Shown: one piece after another, positions 1 to 7,988 of the stretch
How positions within the stretch are numbered: the first letter of the stretch is position 1
Layout: the number at the start of each line of letters is the position of its first letter
NCBI RefSeq assembly: GCF_003319125.1
Contig: NZ_QOHG01000027.1
Location: forward strand, 1-54,600
Direction of reading: 5' to 3'
Length of the DNA: 54,600 nucleotides
DNA from: Blastococcus sp. TF02A-26
Lineage (GTDB): Bacteria > Actinomycetota > Actinomycetes > Mycobacteriales > Geodermatophilaceae
Program-made: the position numbers and the translations under genes
Notes under the pieces: model-generated
Databases searched by the model: none
What the model saw: the letters and a program-made list of their open reading frames with translations, nothing else
What the model was told of the DNA's origin: nothing

Positions 1-127
1 GAACCACGAGGGACCTCCTGTGGTCGGAGTGGGTGCTTGGCGGCTCCCACAGCCAACCCGGAGGTCCCTCCTCACTTCAAGATCACCCTCGGCCAGAGGC
101 CGTGCACCAACCTGTCCGATCAGTACA
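1..127 (-). mobile_element. 5' end of an IS481-like insertion sequence, running off the left edge
   Basis: Bases 6-127 are an exact inverted copy of 54479-54600. Read on the minus strand, the element begins TGTACTGATCGGACAGG at 127, and TGT is a typical start for IS481-family ends. Directly inside it lies TCTAGG (128-133), matching NCTAGN, the target described for IS481. On the minus strand GGAGG (18-14) is followed six bases later by GTG GTT (7-2), a plausible transposase start reading off the window. An 11-bp inverted repeat (8-18 with 60-70) puts this ribosome-binding site in a stem. Only two codons of the putative transposase are visible, so the family is inferred from the end and target site. 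Confidence 0.6.
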
Positions 128-279
128 TCTAGGCCGCTCCCACGGCACTGCCGCGGTAGCGGCCTGACCGCCGCGCTGTGGCGCGGCACCGGCCCCGACC
201 ACGCGGCCCCCGGGGATCGCCCGGTCCGATGTGTCGGACGATGCTGGCAGTGTGACCTCCCCACACCGGAGGAGGAGCC

Positions 280-1041
280 ATGCCCACTCGGGACACCGCC
301 TGGCCGGCCGGCACCCCGTGCTGGATCGACTACGGCGCCACGGACGTCGATGCCGCGCGCGACTTCTACGGGTCGCTGTTCGGCTGGGAGTGGACCGGCG
401 GTGACCCGGAGTACGGCGGCTACTGGAACGCCCTGCGCGGAGGCGGCCCCACGGCCGGGATGGGCCCGCTGACGAACCCGGTCGATCCGCCGGGGTGGAC
501 GGTCTACTTCGCCACCGACGACGCCGCCGCGACGGCCGCGGCGATCCGCGAGGCCGGGGGCGACGTCGTCGTCGAGCCCATGGAGGTCGGACCGCTCGGC
601 TCCATGGCCATCGCGGCCGATCCGCAGGGCCACGGCTTCGGCCTGTGGCAGGCCGGGCAGCACACCGGGGTCCGGGTGTTCAACGAGCACGGCGCGCTGA
701 CCTGGGAGGAGGCCGCGGTCGAGGACGTCGCGGCGGCGCAGGCCTTCTACTCGCGGGTCTTCGGCTTCCGCTTCGACGAGATCCCCGACATGGGTGACTA
801 CGCCACCTTCGCGACCGGCGAGCGCCCGCTCGGCGGCCTCGGTCCGGTCGAGCCGGGCCTGCCGACGGGGTGGGCGGTCTGCTTCGCCGTCGACTCCACC
901 GACGCGGCGGTGACCGCGGTCGAGACGCGGGGCGGGCGGGTGCTGCACCCGGCGGAGGACACGCCGTTCGGCCGCTTCGCCGTCGTCGCGGACCCGTGGG
1001 GCGCGTCGTTCTCGGTGTTGGAGGTCGAGCCGGAGGAGTGA
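280..1041 (+). CDS. Two-domain VOC (glyoxalase/bleomycin-resistance fold) protein, Cfp30B-like
   Basis: A 253-residue protein with two tandem VOC domains (about 8-120 and 128-250). Each opens with the usual beta-alpha-beta signature around an FY pair (DAARDFYGSLFGW near residue 22 and AAQAFYSRVFGF in the second half). Length and layout match the actinobacterial Cfp30B/TB27.3 antigen family, which is cytosolic and has no established reaction. The ATG follows a strong ribosome-binding site (GGAGGAGGAG, 268-277). The gene stands alone and is convergent with the oxidoreductase ending at 1046; only 4 bases separate the stop codons and no terminator hairpin fits between them. The VOC family call is firm; substrate and catalytic activity are unknown. 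Confidence 0.85.
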   Translation: MPTRDTAWPAGTPCWIDYGATDVDAARDFYGSLFGWEWTGGDPEYGGYWNALRGGGPTAGMGPLTNPVDPPGWTVYFATDDAAATAAAIREAGGDVVVEPMEVGPLGSMAIAADPQGHGFGLWQAGQHTGVRVFNEHGALTWEEAAVEDVAAAQAFYSRVFGFRFDEIPDMGDYATFATGERPLGGLGPVEPGLPTGWAVCFAVDSTDAAVTAVETRGGRVLHPAEDTPFGRFAVVADPWGASFSVLEVEPEE

Positions 1042-1045
1042 GGTG

Positions 1046-1474
1046 TCAGGCCGGCAGCTGGCCGTACACGTGCTCCGGCCGGAACCGGACGACGAGCCGC
1101 CGGTCGCGCACCATGGCGGCCCGGTACTCGTCCCAGTCGTCGTGCTCGCCGTTGATGGCGCGGTAGTAGGCGACGAGCTCGTCCACGGTGGCGTCATCGG
1201 GGGCAGTGGCGACCGGCGTCAGCTCGGCGGTGCCCTCGACGGCCACCCACGACCAGAAGTCGTCGGACGAGACGTGCAGCGTGAGCCGGGCGTCCCGCTC
1301 GAGGTTGCGCGTCTTGGCGCGGTCGGCCGTCACCGAGATCCGGAACAGCTGCTGCTCGGCGTCGTAGGAGTAGCCGATGTTCGACAGCTGCGGCCGGCCG
1401 TCGCGCTTGAGCGTGGCCAGCACGCCCCACTTCCGGCCGGCGACGAACTCGAGCATCCGCGGGTCCACGGTCAT
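1046..1474 (-). CDS. PPOX-class F420/FMN-dependent oxidoreductase
   Basis: A 142-residue split-barrel flavin/deazaflavin-binding protein of the pyridoxamine-phosphate-oxidase superfamily. The pattern GVLATLKRDGRPQLSNI near residue 17, followed by RISVTADRAKTRNL, is typical of small actinobacterial F420-dependent PPOX enzymes. The ATG at 1474 has GGGAGGGAA upstream and shares one base with the pirin stop (TGATG), so the genes are translationally coupled. A longer reading frame to 2026 is rejected because it runs through the pirin gene. It is the last gene of a three-gene operon after two pirins, which suggests a joint role in quinone, flavonoid or redox chemistry. F420 versus FMN as cofactor cannot be decided here. 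Confidence 0.8.
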   Translation of the reverse strand: MTVDPRMLEFVAGRKWGVLATLKRDGRPQLSNIGYSYDAEQQLFRISVTADRAKTRNLERDARLTLHVSSDDFWSWVAVEGTAELTPVATAPDDATVDELVAYYRAINGEHDDWDEYRAAMVRDRRLVVRFRPEHVYGQLPA

Positions 1475-2442
1475 CAGCGTTCCCTCCCGCGGGCCTTGAG
1501 CGCGACCGGGGGCAGCGCCGGCGCGAGGAGCCGGTCGCCGTCGTAGCCGACGACGGCGCCGAACCGCTCGTGCTCGGCGTTCCACTGCTCGGCGTAGGCG
1601 GCGATCTCCTCGCCCGAGCGGCCGACGAAGTTCCACCACATGACCAGCCGCTCCTCGAACGGCTCGCCGCCGAGCAGCAGCAGCTTGACCGGCTCCTCGG
1701 TGCGGATCCGGACGGTGCGCCGGCCGGTGCCGAGGTAGAGCATCTGGCCGTGGCCGAGGGGAGCGCCCTCGACGTCGGCCCCACCGGAGGCACCGAGCAC
1801 CGCGTGCTCGAAGTCCGGCTCCAGCGGCAGCTCCACGTCGGCGCCGGCGGCCAGGTCGAGGTCCACGCCGAGCAGCGGCGTGTAGGCGGTGCCCGGCGAG
1901 GTCGCACCGCCGAGGGAGCCCATCAGCACCGTCGCCGTCAGCCCGTCGGAGGTGAAGCCGGGCAGCGTGGCGTGGTGGGCGAAGGCCGGCGCCACGTCGC
2001 GGGCCGAGTCGGGCAGCGCGACCCACAGCTGGGCGCCGTGCAGGTACCGCGGATGCGACACCGGCGACTGCTCGGAGTGGGCGATGCCGTGGCCGGCGGT
2101 CATCAGTGCCAGCTCACCGGGCCCGAACTCGACGTCGCTGCCGAGGGAGTCGCGGTGGTGCACCCGCCCCTGCAGCAGCCAGGAGACGGTCTGCAGGCCG
2201 GTGTGCGGGTGCGGCGCCACCTGCATGCCCGGGCCGGCGGCGACGTCGTCCGGGCCGTAGTGGTCGACGAACGCCCACGCCCCGACCAGCCGCCGGCCGA
2301 GGGTCGGCAGCAGCCGGCGCACCCGGGTGCTCTCCCCGAGCTGCACCTCCTTGGCCGGCAGCAGGTCCAGCACGGGGGAGGAGGCGGTCGCCGCCAGCCC
2401 GCCCAGTTCGCGGGCGGGCGGGCGGCGGTCGAGGTTGCTCAT
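1474..2442 (-). CDS. Pirin family protein (first of a tandem pair by position, second in the operon)
   Basis: A 322-residue bicupin. The N-terminal cupin keeps the pirin metal ligands: H78 and H80 in APHPHTGLQTV, and H122 and E124 in GIAHSE. This is the His-His-His-Glu set that binds Fe(II) in characterised pirins, some of which are quercetin dioxygenases or transcription cofactors. It lies 10 bases downstream of the other pirin and overlaps the PPOX gene by one base. The C-terminal cupin is degenerate, as usual for the family. It is clearly divergent from its neighbour, so this is an old paralogue pair or two family branches rather than a recent duplication. Confidence 0.88.
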   Translation of the reverse strand: MSNLDRRPPARELGGLAATASSPVLDLLPAKEVQLGESTRVRRLLPTLGRRLVGAWAFVDHYGPDDVAAGPGMQVAPHPHTGLQTVSWLLQGRVHHRDSLGSDVEFGPGELALMTAGHGIAHSEQSPVSHPRYLHGAQLWVALPDSARDVAPAFAHHATLPGFTSDGLTATVLMGSLGGATSPGTAYTPLLGVDLDLAAGADVELPLEPDFEHAVLGASGGADVEGAPLGHGQMLYLGTGRRTVRIRTEEPVKLLLLGGEPFEERLVMWWNFVGRSGEEIAAYAEQWNAEHERFGAVVGYDGDRLLAPALPPVALKARGRER

Positions 2443-2452
2443 GGCCGCAGTC

Positions 2453-3448
2453 CTACTCCTGCTGACCCGTCTCGCCCACCACGTCGGCGTGCGGGACCCG
2501 CTGCGCCGGGATGGTGCCGAGCCGGCCGGCCTGGAAGTCGGTGAAGGCGTCCATGACCTCCTGCCGGGTGTTCATGACGAACGGCCCGTACATGGCGATC
2601 GGCTCGCGGATGGGCAGCCCGCCGAGGACGACGACGTCGAGTGCCGGGGTCCGCGACTCCTGCTGCTGCGCGCCGCTGATCGTCACCGTGTCGCCGGGGC
2701 CGAGGACGGCGAGCTGGCCGGTGCGGATCGGCGCGCCGTCGATGCCGACCGAGCCGGCGCCCGACAGCACGTAGACCAGCGCGTTGAAGTCCGGCCGCCA
2801 GGGCAGGTCGAGCGTGGCTCCGGGGGCGATGGTCGCGTGCACCATGGCCATCGGGCTGTACGTCGAGCCGGGACCGGTGTGGCCCGCGACGTCGCCGGCG
2901 ATGACCCGGAGGAACGCGCCGGCGTCGGGGCTGGCCAGCAGCACCGACTGCTCCGCGCGGAGGTCCTGGTAGCGCGGCTCGGCCCACTTCTGCGCGCGGG
3001 GGAGGTTCACCCACAGCTGCAGGCCGTGGAACAGCCCGCCGCTGACCACCAGCGCCTCCGGCGGCTTCTCGATGTGCAGCAGCCCGCTGCCGGCGGTCAT
3101 CCACTGGGTGTCGCCGTTGCTGATCGTGCCGCCGCCGCCGTGGGAGTCGGCGTGCTCGAAGGTGCCGTCGATGATGTAGGTGACGGTCTCGAACCCGCGG
3201 TGCGGGTGCCACGAGGTGCCCTTCGGCTCGCCGGGCGCGTACTCGACCTCGCCCATCTGGTCCATGTGGATGAACGGGTCGAGGTCGCGGAGGTCGACGC
3301 CGGCGAAGGCGCGGCGGACCGGGAAGCCCTCGCCCTCGAAGCCGGACGGCGCGGTGGTCACCGAGCGGACCCGGCGGCGGACCGTCCCGGGGGCGGGCGC
3401 GGGGACGCGGGGCAGGACGGTGGTGTCCTCGACGGTGATGGCGGGCAT
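2453..3448 (-). CDS. Pirin family protein, first gene of the pirin operon
   Basis: A 331-residue bicupin of the pirin family. The metal site is intact: H81 and H83 in SWHPHRGFETV, and H125 and E127 in LLHIEKP. The phrase IHMDQMGEVEY just before the site is characteristic of the pirin branch often linked to quercetin 2,3-dioxygenase activity. The ATG at 3448 follows CAAGGAG at proper spacing. A MarR-type palindrome (3461-3476) sits directly upstream, so the three-gene operon pirin-pirin-PPOX is probably controlled by an aromatic- or oxidant-sensing repressor encoded elsewhere; no marR gene is in the window. The specific substrate is unknown. Confidence 0.88.
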   Translation of the reverse strand: MPAITVEDTTVLPRVPAPAPGTVRRRVRSVTTAPSGFEGEGFPVRRAFAGVDLRDLDPFIHMDQMGEVEYAPGEPKGTSWHPHRGFETVTYIIDGTFEHADSHGGGGTISNGDTQWMTAGSGLLHIEKPPEALVVSGGLFHGLQLWVNLPRAQKWAEPRYQDLRAEQSVLLASPDAGAFLRVIAGDVAGHTGPGSTYSPMAMVHATIAPGATLDLPWRPDFNALVYVLSGAGSVGIDGAPIRTGQLAVLGPGDTVTISGAQQQESRTPALDVVVLGGLPIREPIAMYGPFVMNTRQEVMDAFTDFQAGRLGTIPAQRVPHADVVGETGQQE

Positions 3449-3460
3449 CTCGACTCCTTG

Positions 3461-3476
3461 AGTTGAACCCTCAACT
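3461..3476 (-). promoter_or_regulatory. Palindromic operator (MarR-type) upstream of the pirin operon
   Basis: AGTTGA-ACCC-TCAACT is a perfect 6-bp inverted repeat with a 4-base spacer, 13 bases before the pirin start codon and just upstream of its ribosome-binding site. The TTGA/TCAA half-sites in a 16-bp palindrome resemble boxes bound by MarR/DUF24-class regulators. The regulator is not in the window, so the assignment is by motif shape only. Confidence 0.5.
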
Positions 3477-3579
3477 ACCTTGCGGCCACGGTAGCGCAGG
3501 TCGTCCCGGATCTGTTCCCGCCGCGGCGCCGGGAGCCCTTCGCGCGCGAAAGTCCCTCGTCCGGGCCAGGGTGGACACC

Positions 3580-4620
3580 GTGCCGCCGACCCTCCTCGCC
3601 GACCTGCCCGCCCGGGAGGGTTGCCCCAAGCGCATGGTCTTCGGCCCCTGCGGAGGAGTCCGAGCCGACGAGCGCTGCGAGGTCGCCGAGCACCGCTGCG
3701 TCTTCGTCGGGGAGCCGCTGGTGACCTGGCCGGCCGAGCCCCTGCCGGCGCCGCCGCCGCACCCGGGCAGCCTCCTCGACGTCGCCCGCAGCCGGCCCGT
3801 CGTCCTCACCGACCTCTCCGTCGTCCCCTACGACCCGGCCTCGCTGCGCCGGGTGGTCGAGGTGATCGGCCCGGTCTCCGACGGGCTGCTGGTCGGCGAG
3901 CACGCCAACCGCCCGGACTTCCCGCCGGCGGTCGTCGCCGCGGAGGTGCACGCCGCCGGCGGCCGGCTCTGGACGACGCTGGCCTGCCGCGACCGCAACC
4001 GCGTGGTGCTCGAGCAGGAGGTCGCCGGGCTGGCCGCGCTCGGGGTGGACGGCGTCCTCTGCGTCACCGGTGACGCCCGCGGCCCCGGCGTCCGCCCCGG
4101 GGCGACCCAGGTCTTCGACCTCGACGGTCCCCGGCTGGTGGCGCTGGCCACCGGCGCCGGGCTGAGCGTCGCCGTCCCCGAGTCGCCGGCCGCGCCGCCG
4201 GTGGACCTCCGGCCGGCCCGGGTCGCGCAGAAGCAGCGGGCCGGGGCGCAGGTGTGCGTGCTCAACCACGTCCGCACCCCCGCCGAGGTCGCCCGCTTCG
4301 TCGCCGCGGCCCGAGCCGCGGGCGCGACCGTCCCGTTCGTCGCCGCGGTCGCCGTCTACACCGACGAGCGCTCGGCCCGCGTGCTGCAGCGCTTCCCGGG
4401 CCTCCAGGTGGACGACGACGCGATCGAGGCGGTGCTGGCCGCGCCCGATCCGCGGGAGGCCGGCATCGCCGCCGCGGTGGCCGAGGCGGCGGCGCTGCTG
4501 GCCATCGACGGCGTCGCGGGGGTCAACCTCTCCGGCCTGGCCTCGGCCGACGGTGAGGACGAGGGAGCCCGGGTCAAGGCCGAGGTGGCCGGACGCATCA
4601 GGGAGGAGCACGGTGGCTGA
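3580..4620 (+). CDS. Methylenetetrahydrofolate reductase-like fusion (MTHFR C-terminal Cys domain + MetF-like barrel)
   Basis: About 346 residues. Residues 14-45 form the four-cysteine MTHFR_C/MetV-type motif (C15, C24, C33, C40; GCPKRMVFGPCGGV). A MetF-like TIM barrel follows, with LACRDRNR and LCVTGDARG, the folate/flavin signatures. MetV is usually a separate partner or a C-terminal appendage, so the N-terminal position is notable. The strand that normally carries the catalytic glutamate reads LTDLSV, with Asp at or near the usual Glu. GTG 3580 is chosen because AGGGTGG lies 5 bases upstream; GTG 3571 is possible, and a TTG at 3463 inside the pirin operator is rejected. It overlaps the methyltransferase by 8 bases. 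Participation in one-carbon metabolism is likely, but the exact reaction is open. Confidence 0.72.
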   Translation: MPPTLLADLPAREGCPKRMVFGPCGGVRADERCEVAEHRCVFVGEPLVTWPAEPLPAPPPHPGSLLDVARSRPVVLTDLSVVPYDPASLRRVVEVIGPVSDGLLVGEHANRPDFPPAVVAAEVHAAGGRLWTTLACRDRNRVVLEQEVAGLAALGVDGVLCVTGDARGPGVRPGATQVFDLDGPRLVALATGAGLSVAVPESPAAPPVDLRPARVAQKQRAGAQVCVLNHVRTPAEVARFVAAARAAGATVPFVAAVAVYTDERSARVLQRFPGLQVDDDAIEAVLAAPDPREAGIAAAVAEAAALLAIDGVAGVNLSGLASADGEDEGARVKAEVAGRIREEHGG

Positions 4621-5377
4621 GCTGGCCGACGAGGCGATGGAGGCCGAGTTCGGCACCGTCGCGGCCTGGACCGAGCAGGCGGTCCGCGCGCTCGGACCCG
4701 AGTACGCCGTCCCGGCGGGCTGCCGGGGCAGCGGCAGCGAGAGCGCGCTGCGCTGGCTGGCCGACGGGCTGGAGCTGCGCCCGGACAGCCGGGTGCTCGA
4801 CGACGGCGCGGGGGTCGGCGGCCCGGCCGGCTGGCTGGCCGCCGAGCGGGGCGTGCGGGCGGTCTGCGCCGAGCCGATGGCCGAGGCGGTCCGGGCGTCG
4901 CACCGGCTCTTCGGGCTGCCGGGGGTGGTGGCCGACGCGCAGGGCCTGCCCTTCGCCGACGGCGCGTTCGACGCGGCCTGGTGCCTGGGGGTGCTGTGCA
5001 CCATCCCCGACAAGGCGGCGGCGCTGGCCGAGCTGCGCCGGGTGCTGGCGCCGGGCGGACGGGCGGGCCTGCTCGTCTTCGCCGCCACCGGCCCGCTGAC
5101 CGGACCGCAACCGGAGGGCAACACGTTCCCGGCCGCGGAGGAACTGCCCGACCTCCTGGCCGGCGCCGGGCTGCGCCTGGAGCGCACCGGCCGCGCCGAC
5201 CTCTCCGACAGCCCGCCGGAGTGGACCGAGCGCGCCGACGCCGTCGACGCCGAGGTCGAGCGCCGGCACGGCCAGGACCCGCGGTGGCAGGAGGCGCAGG
5301 AGCAGTCGGGCCGGGTCGGCCGGCTGCTGTCGGAGGGCGTGCTGGTCCCCTGGCTGGGGCTGGCGACGGCGCGGTGA
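4613..5377 (+). CDS. Class I SAM-dependent methyltransferase
   Basis: A 254-residue Rossmann-fold methyltransferase. Motif I is VLDDGAGVGGPAG (residues 61-73). The acidic motif II residue follows in VCAEPM, and the motif IV/post-I segments DAQGLPFADGAFDAAWCLGVL and LAELRRVLAPGGRAGLLVF mark the Methyltransf_11/25 group. GTG 4613 has GGGAGGAG 5 bases upstream and overlaps the preceding gene by 8 bases, so both are made from one transcript. Coupling to a methylene-THF reductase-like protein fits one-carbon supply feeding SAM use, but the substrate cannot be read from sequence. Confidence 0.82.
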   Translation: MAELADEAMEAEFGTVAAWTEQAVRALGPEYAVPAGCRGSGSESALRWLADGLELRPDSRVLDDGAGVGGPAGWLAAERGVRAVCAEPMAEAVRASHRLFGLPGVVADAQGLPFADGAFDAAWCLGVLCTIPDKAAALAELRRVLAPGGRAGLLVFAATGPLTGPQPEGNTFPAAEELPDLLAGAGLRLERTGRADLSDSPPEWTERADAVDAEVERRHGQDPRWQEAQEQSGRVGRLLSEGVLVPWLGLATAR

Positions 5378-5435
5378 GCGCGGCGGCACCCTCCGGACGA
5401 CGCGTTCCGGAAACGCGCGGGACACATCCCGGCCC

Positions 5436-5441
5436 TAGCTT
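5436..5441 (+). promoter_or_regulatory. -10 element for a leaderless ATP-grasp operon transcript
   Basis: TAGCTT lies 7 bases before the ATG at 5449, and no ribosome-binding site is present. A short hairpin (CGCGTT 5401-5406 with AACGCG 5412-5417) lies just upstream and may end the methyltransferase transcript or act as an operator. This spacing recurs at many starts in the window. Confidence 0.4.
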
Positions 5442-5448
5442 CCCCGGG

Positions 5449-7044
5449 ATGGCGGACCTCTTCGACGGCTACCCGCTCGGGCAGCAGTGGGACGAGATGT
5501 TCGGCAGCGCCGGGCAGCCGCGGGCCGCCTACGCGGGGCTGTTCACCTCGCTGCAGCCGATGGCGGGGGAGGAGCTCTCCGCCCGGGCCGACCTGCTCTC
5601 CCAGACCTACCGCGACGCCGGCGTCACCTTCGCCCACGCCGGCGAGGAGCAGCCCTTCCCACTCGACATCGTGCCCCGGGTCATCGGCGCCGAGGAGTGG
5701 GACGTGATCGAGCGGGGCGTCGCGCAGCGGGTGCTCGCGCTCGAGGCCTTCCTCGCCGAGGTCTACGGCGCCGGCGAGGTCTTCGCCGACCGGATCGTGC
5801 CGCGCAGCGTGGTCAGCACCAGCGCGCACTTCCACCGCCAGGCGCACGGCCTGGTACCGCCCAACGGCGTGCGGGTGCACGTGTCGGGCATCGACCTCGT
5901 CCGCGACGAGGCCGGCGACTTCCGCGTGCTCGAGGACAATCTGCGCTCCCCGTCGGGGGTCAGCTACGTCATCACCAACCGGGCGGCGATGAGCCAGGTG
6001 CTGCCGGAGCTGTTCGCCGACCACCGCATCCAGCCGGTCGACGACTACCCGACCCGGCTGCTGGCCGCCCTCAAGGCCTCCGCGCCGGCCAACGTCCCGG
6101 ACCCGACGGTCGTCGTCCTCACCCCGGGCGTCTACAACTCCGCCTACTTCGAGCACGCCCTGCTCGCCCGCCAGATGGGCGTCGAGCTGGTGGAGGGCCG
6201 CGACCTCGTCTGCGCCGGCAACCAGGTCAGCATGCGGACGACGGACGGCCAGCGGCGCGTCGACGTCGTCTACCGGCGGATCGACGACGAGTTCCTGGAC
6301 CCGGTGCACTTCCGGCCCGACTCGGTGATCGGCTGCGCGGGCCTGCTCAACGCCGCCCGCGCCGGCCGGGTGACGATCGCCAACGCGGTCGGCAACGGCG
6401 TCGCCGACGACAAGCTGCTCTACACCTGGGTGCCCGACCTGGTCCGGTACTACCTGGGCGAGGAGCCGGTGCTGGCCAACGCCGACACCTACCGGCTCGA
6501 CGACGAGGACACCGTCCGCTGGGTCCTGGACCGGCTCGACCAGCTGGTGCTCAAGCCGGTCGACGGCTCCGGTGGGAAGGGCATCGTCATCGGGCCGCGC
6601 GCCGACGATCAGGCGCTGGCCGAGCTGGCGGTCAAGGTCCGCGCCCGGCCCCGGGACTGGATCGCGCAGAAGCCGATCGGGCTCTCCACCTGCCCCACAT
6701 TGATCGGCGGCCGGATCGCGCCGCGGCACGTCGACCTGCGGCCGTTCGCGATCAACGACGGGTCGAAGGTGTGGGTGCTGCCCGGTGGGCTGACCCGGGT
6801 CGCGCTGCCGGAGGGGGAGCTGGTGGTCAACTCCAGCCAGGGCGGTGGCTCCAAGGACACCTGGGTGCTGAGCCGACCCCGCCCGGCGAGCGAGCCGGAG
6901 CAGGTCCCCGAGCTGACCCGCATCGAGTTCACCGCCGCGGACCTGCCCGACGAGCCACCCGCGCAGGACCCCGGGCCGCTGAACGACACCGTCGTCGGCC
7001 AGTCCCAGCAGCAGCAGCAGCAAGGAGGGACGGCGGGATGCTGA
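5449..7044 (+). CDS. Circularly permuted type 2 ATP-grasp protein (DUF404/DUF407; Rv2411c-like)
   Basis: A 531-residue protein of the circularly permuted ATP-grasp family. Visible hallmarks are the FRVLEDNLRSPSGVSYV block, the NAVGNGVADDKLLYTWVPDL segment, and the ATP-binding lysine in LVLKPVDGSGGKG (about residue 365). These proteins are predicted carboxylate-amine ligases of unknown substrate. The C-terminus ends in a glutamine run (SQQQQQQ) encoded by a CAG microsatellite near 7006-7023; the AAGGAGG ribosome-binding site of the next gene follows it. It overlaps the alpha-E gene by 7 bases and begins the three-gene cassette known in M. tuberculosis as Rv2411c-Rv2410c-Rv2409c. ATG 5449 is preferred to an upstream GTG at 5374 because of the -10 element placement. 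Confidence 0.88.
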   Translation: MADLFDGYPLGQQWDEMFGSAGQPRAAYAGLFTSLQPMAGEELSARADLLSQTYRDAGVTFAHAGEEQPFPLDIVPRVIGAEEWDVIERGVAQRVLALEAFLAEVYGAGEVFADRIVPRSVVSTSAHFHRQAHGLVPPNGVRVHVSGIDLVRDEAGDFRVLEDNLRSPSGVSYVITNRAAMSQVLPELFADHRIQPVDDYPTRLLAALKASAPANVPDPTVVVLTPGVYNSAYFEHALLARQMGVELVEGRDLVCAGNQVSMRTTDGQRRVDVVYRRIDDEFLDPVHFRPDSVIGCAGLLNAARAGRVTIANAVGNGVADDKLLYTWVPDLVRYYLGEEPVLANADTYRLDDEDTVRWVLDRLDQLVLKPVDGSGGKGIVIGPRADDQALAELAVKVRARPRDWIAQKPIGLSTCPTLIGGRIAPRHVDLRPFAINDGSKVWVLPGGLTRVALPEGELVVNSSQGGGSKDTWVLSRPRPASEPEQVPELTRIEFTAADLPDEPPAQDPGPLNDTVVGQSQQQQQQGGTAGC

Positions 7045-7988
7045 GCCGGATCGCGGAGTCGCTGTTCTGGATCGGCCGCTACGTGGAGCGGGCCGACGAC
7101 ACCGCCCGCATCCTCGACGTGCACACCCAGCGGCTGGTCGAGGACCCGTGGATCGACGAGCGCCGCGCCTGCGCCAACCTCCTCGCGCTGATGGGCTCGC
7201 CCTGCCCCGAGGAGGAGGCCGACACCGAGCGGGTCCTGGCCACGCTGGCGTTCGAGCGGGACAGCCCGAGCTCCATCGTCGGCGCGCTGTCGGCGGCCCG
7301 GGAGAACGCCCGCGGCGCGCGCGAGGTGCTCTCCGGCGAGATCTGGGAGTCGCTCAACGTCACCCACAACGCGCTCCCGCAGCAGCGCACCATGGCCCGG
7401 CGCTACGGTCCGCACGCGCTGTTCCGGTTCGTCCGCGAGCGCTCGGCGATGGTGTTCGGCCTGGCCGACTCCACGATGAGCCGAGACGAGAGCTGGCTGT
7501 TCCTCGTGCTCGGCCGCTCGCTGGAGCGGGTGGACATGACCGCCCGGATCATCTCCACCCGCGTGCTGGCCGGGGACGCCGCGCCGTCCTGGACCCTGGT
7601 GCTCCGCTCCACCGGCGCCTACGAGCCCTACCTGCGCACCTACCGCGGGGTGGTCGACTCCAGCCGCGCGGCGGAGTTCCTGCTGCTGGACCGGCTCTTC
7701 CCGCGGTCGGTGTTCGCGGCGCTCGACCAGGCCGAGAGCTGCCTGGCCGAGCTGGAGCGCAGCACCGTCCGCGACACCACCCGCATCGGCGTCGCCGGGG
7801 AGGCGCACCGGATCGTCGGCCGGGCCCGGACGCTGCTGGAGTACATGAGCACGCCCGAGCTGCTCTCCCGGCTGCCCGCGCGCCTGGAGGAGCTGCAGCG
7901 CACCTGCTCGGCGGCCAGCGCCGCGGTCAGCAGCCACTTCTTCACCGAGCAGGCGCCGCAGGTGTGGGTGCCGGAGGGGGTGGCGTGA
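7038..7988 (+). CDS. Alpha-E domain protein (DUF403; Rv2410c-like)
   Basis: A 316-residue, largely helical protein. The N-terminal MLSRIAESLFWIGRYVERAD is the canonical alpha-E start, and further family blocks include FVRERSAMVFGLADSTMSRDE and FLLLDRLFPRSVFAALDQAE. The family always travels with the ATP-grasp and transglutaminase partners, here joined by overlaps of 7 bases upstream and 4 bases (GTGA) downstream. The ATG follows AAGGAGGGA. Its molecular role is unknown; a structural or substrate-holding role beside the ligase and the cysteine hydrolase is a reasonable inference. Confidence 0.88.
   Translation: MLSRIAESLFWIGRYVERADDTARILDVHTQRLVEDPWIDERRACANLLALMGSPCPEEEADTERVLATLAFERDSPSSIVGALSAARENARGAREVLSGEIWESLNVTHNALPQQRTMARRYGPHALFRFVRERSAMVFGLADSTMSRDESWLFLVLGRSLERVDMTARIISTRVLAGDAAPSWTLVLRSTGAYEPYLRTYRGVVDSSRAAEFLLLDRLFPRSVFAALDQAESCLAELERSTVRDTTRIGVAGEAHRIVGRARTLLEYMSTPELLSRLPARLEELQRTCSAASAAVSSHFFTEQAPQVWVPEGVA

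Noticed and set aside
127-279. Extra gene before the VOC protein
   Set aside because: Frames there continue from the IS end with no start, ribosome-binding site or family motif; only a 6-bp hairpin (GTCCGA/TCGGAC) is visible.
1475-2026. N-terminal extension of the PPOX gene
   Set aside because: It overlaps the pirin gene in another frame; ATG 1474 has a good ribosome-binding site and family length.
3463-3579. TTG-initiated extension of the MTHFR-like gene
   Set aside because: It would begin inside the pirin operator and adds a low-complexity peptide without a ribosome-binding site.
5401-5417. Terminator after the methyltransferase gene
   Set aside because: Only a 6-bp stem; far weaker than the other terminators here, so it is mentioned only as a possible site.
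3475-7023. Very long open frame on the minus strand (over 1,100 codons)
   Set aside because: It runs antisense through four well-supported genes; high-GC DNA gives long shadow frames, and its composition (Val/Gly/Asp/Arg/His runs) is typical of them.
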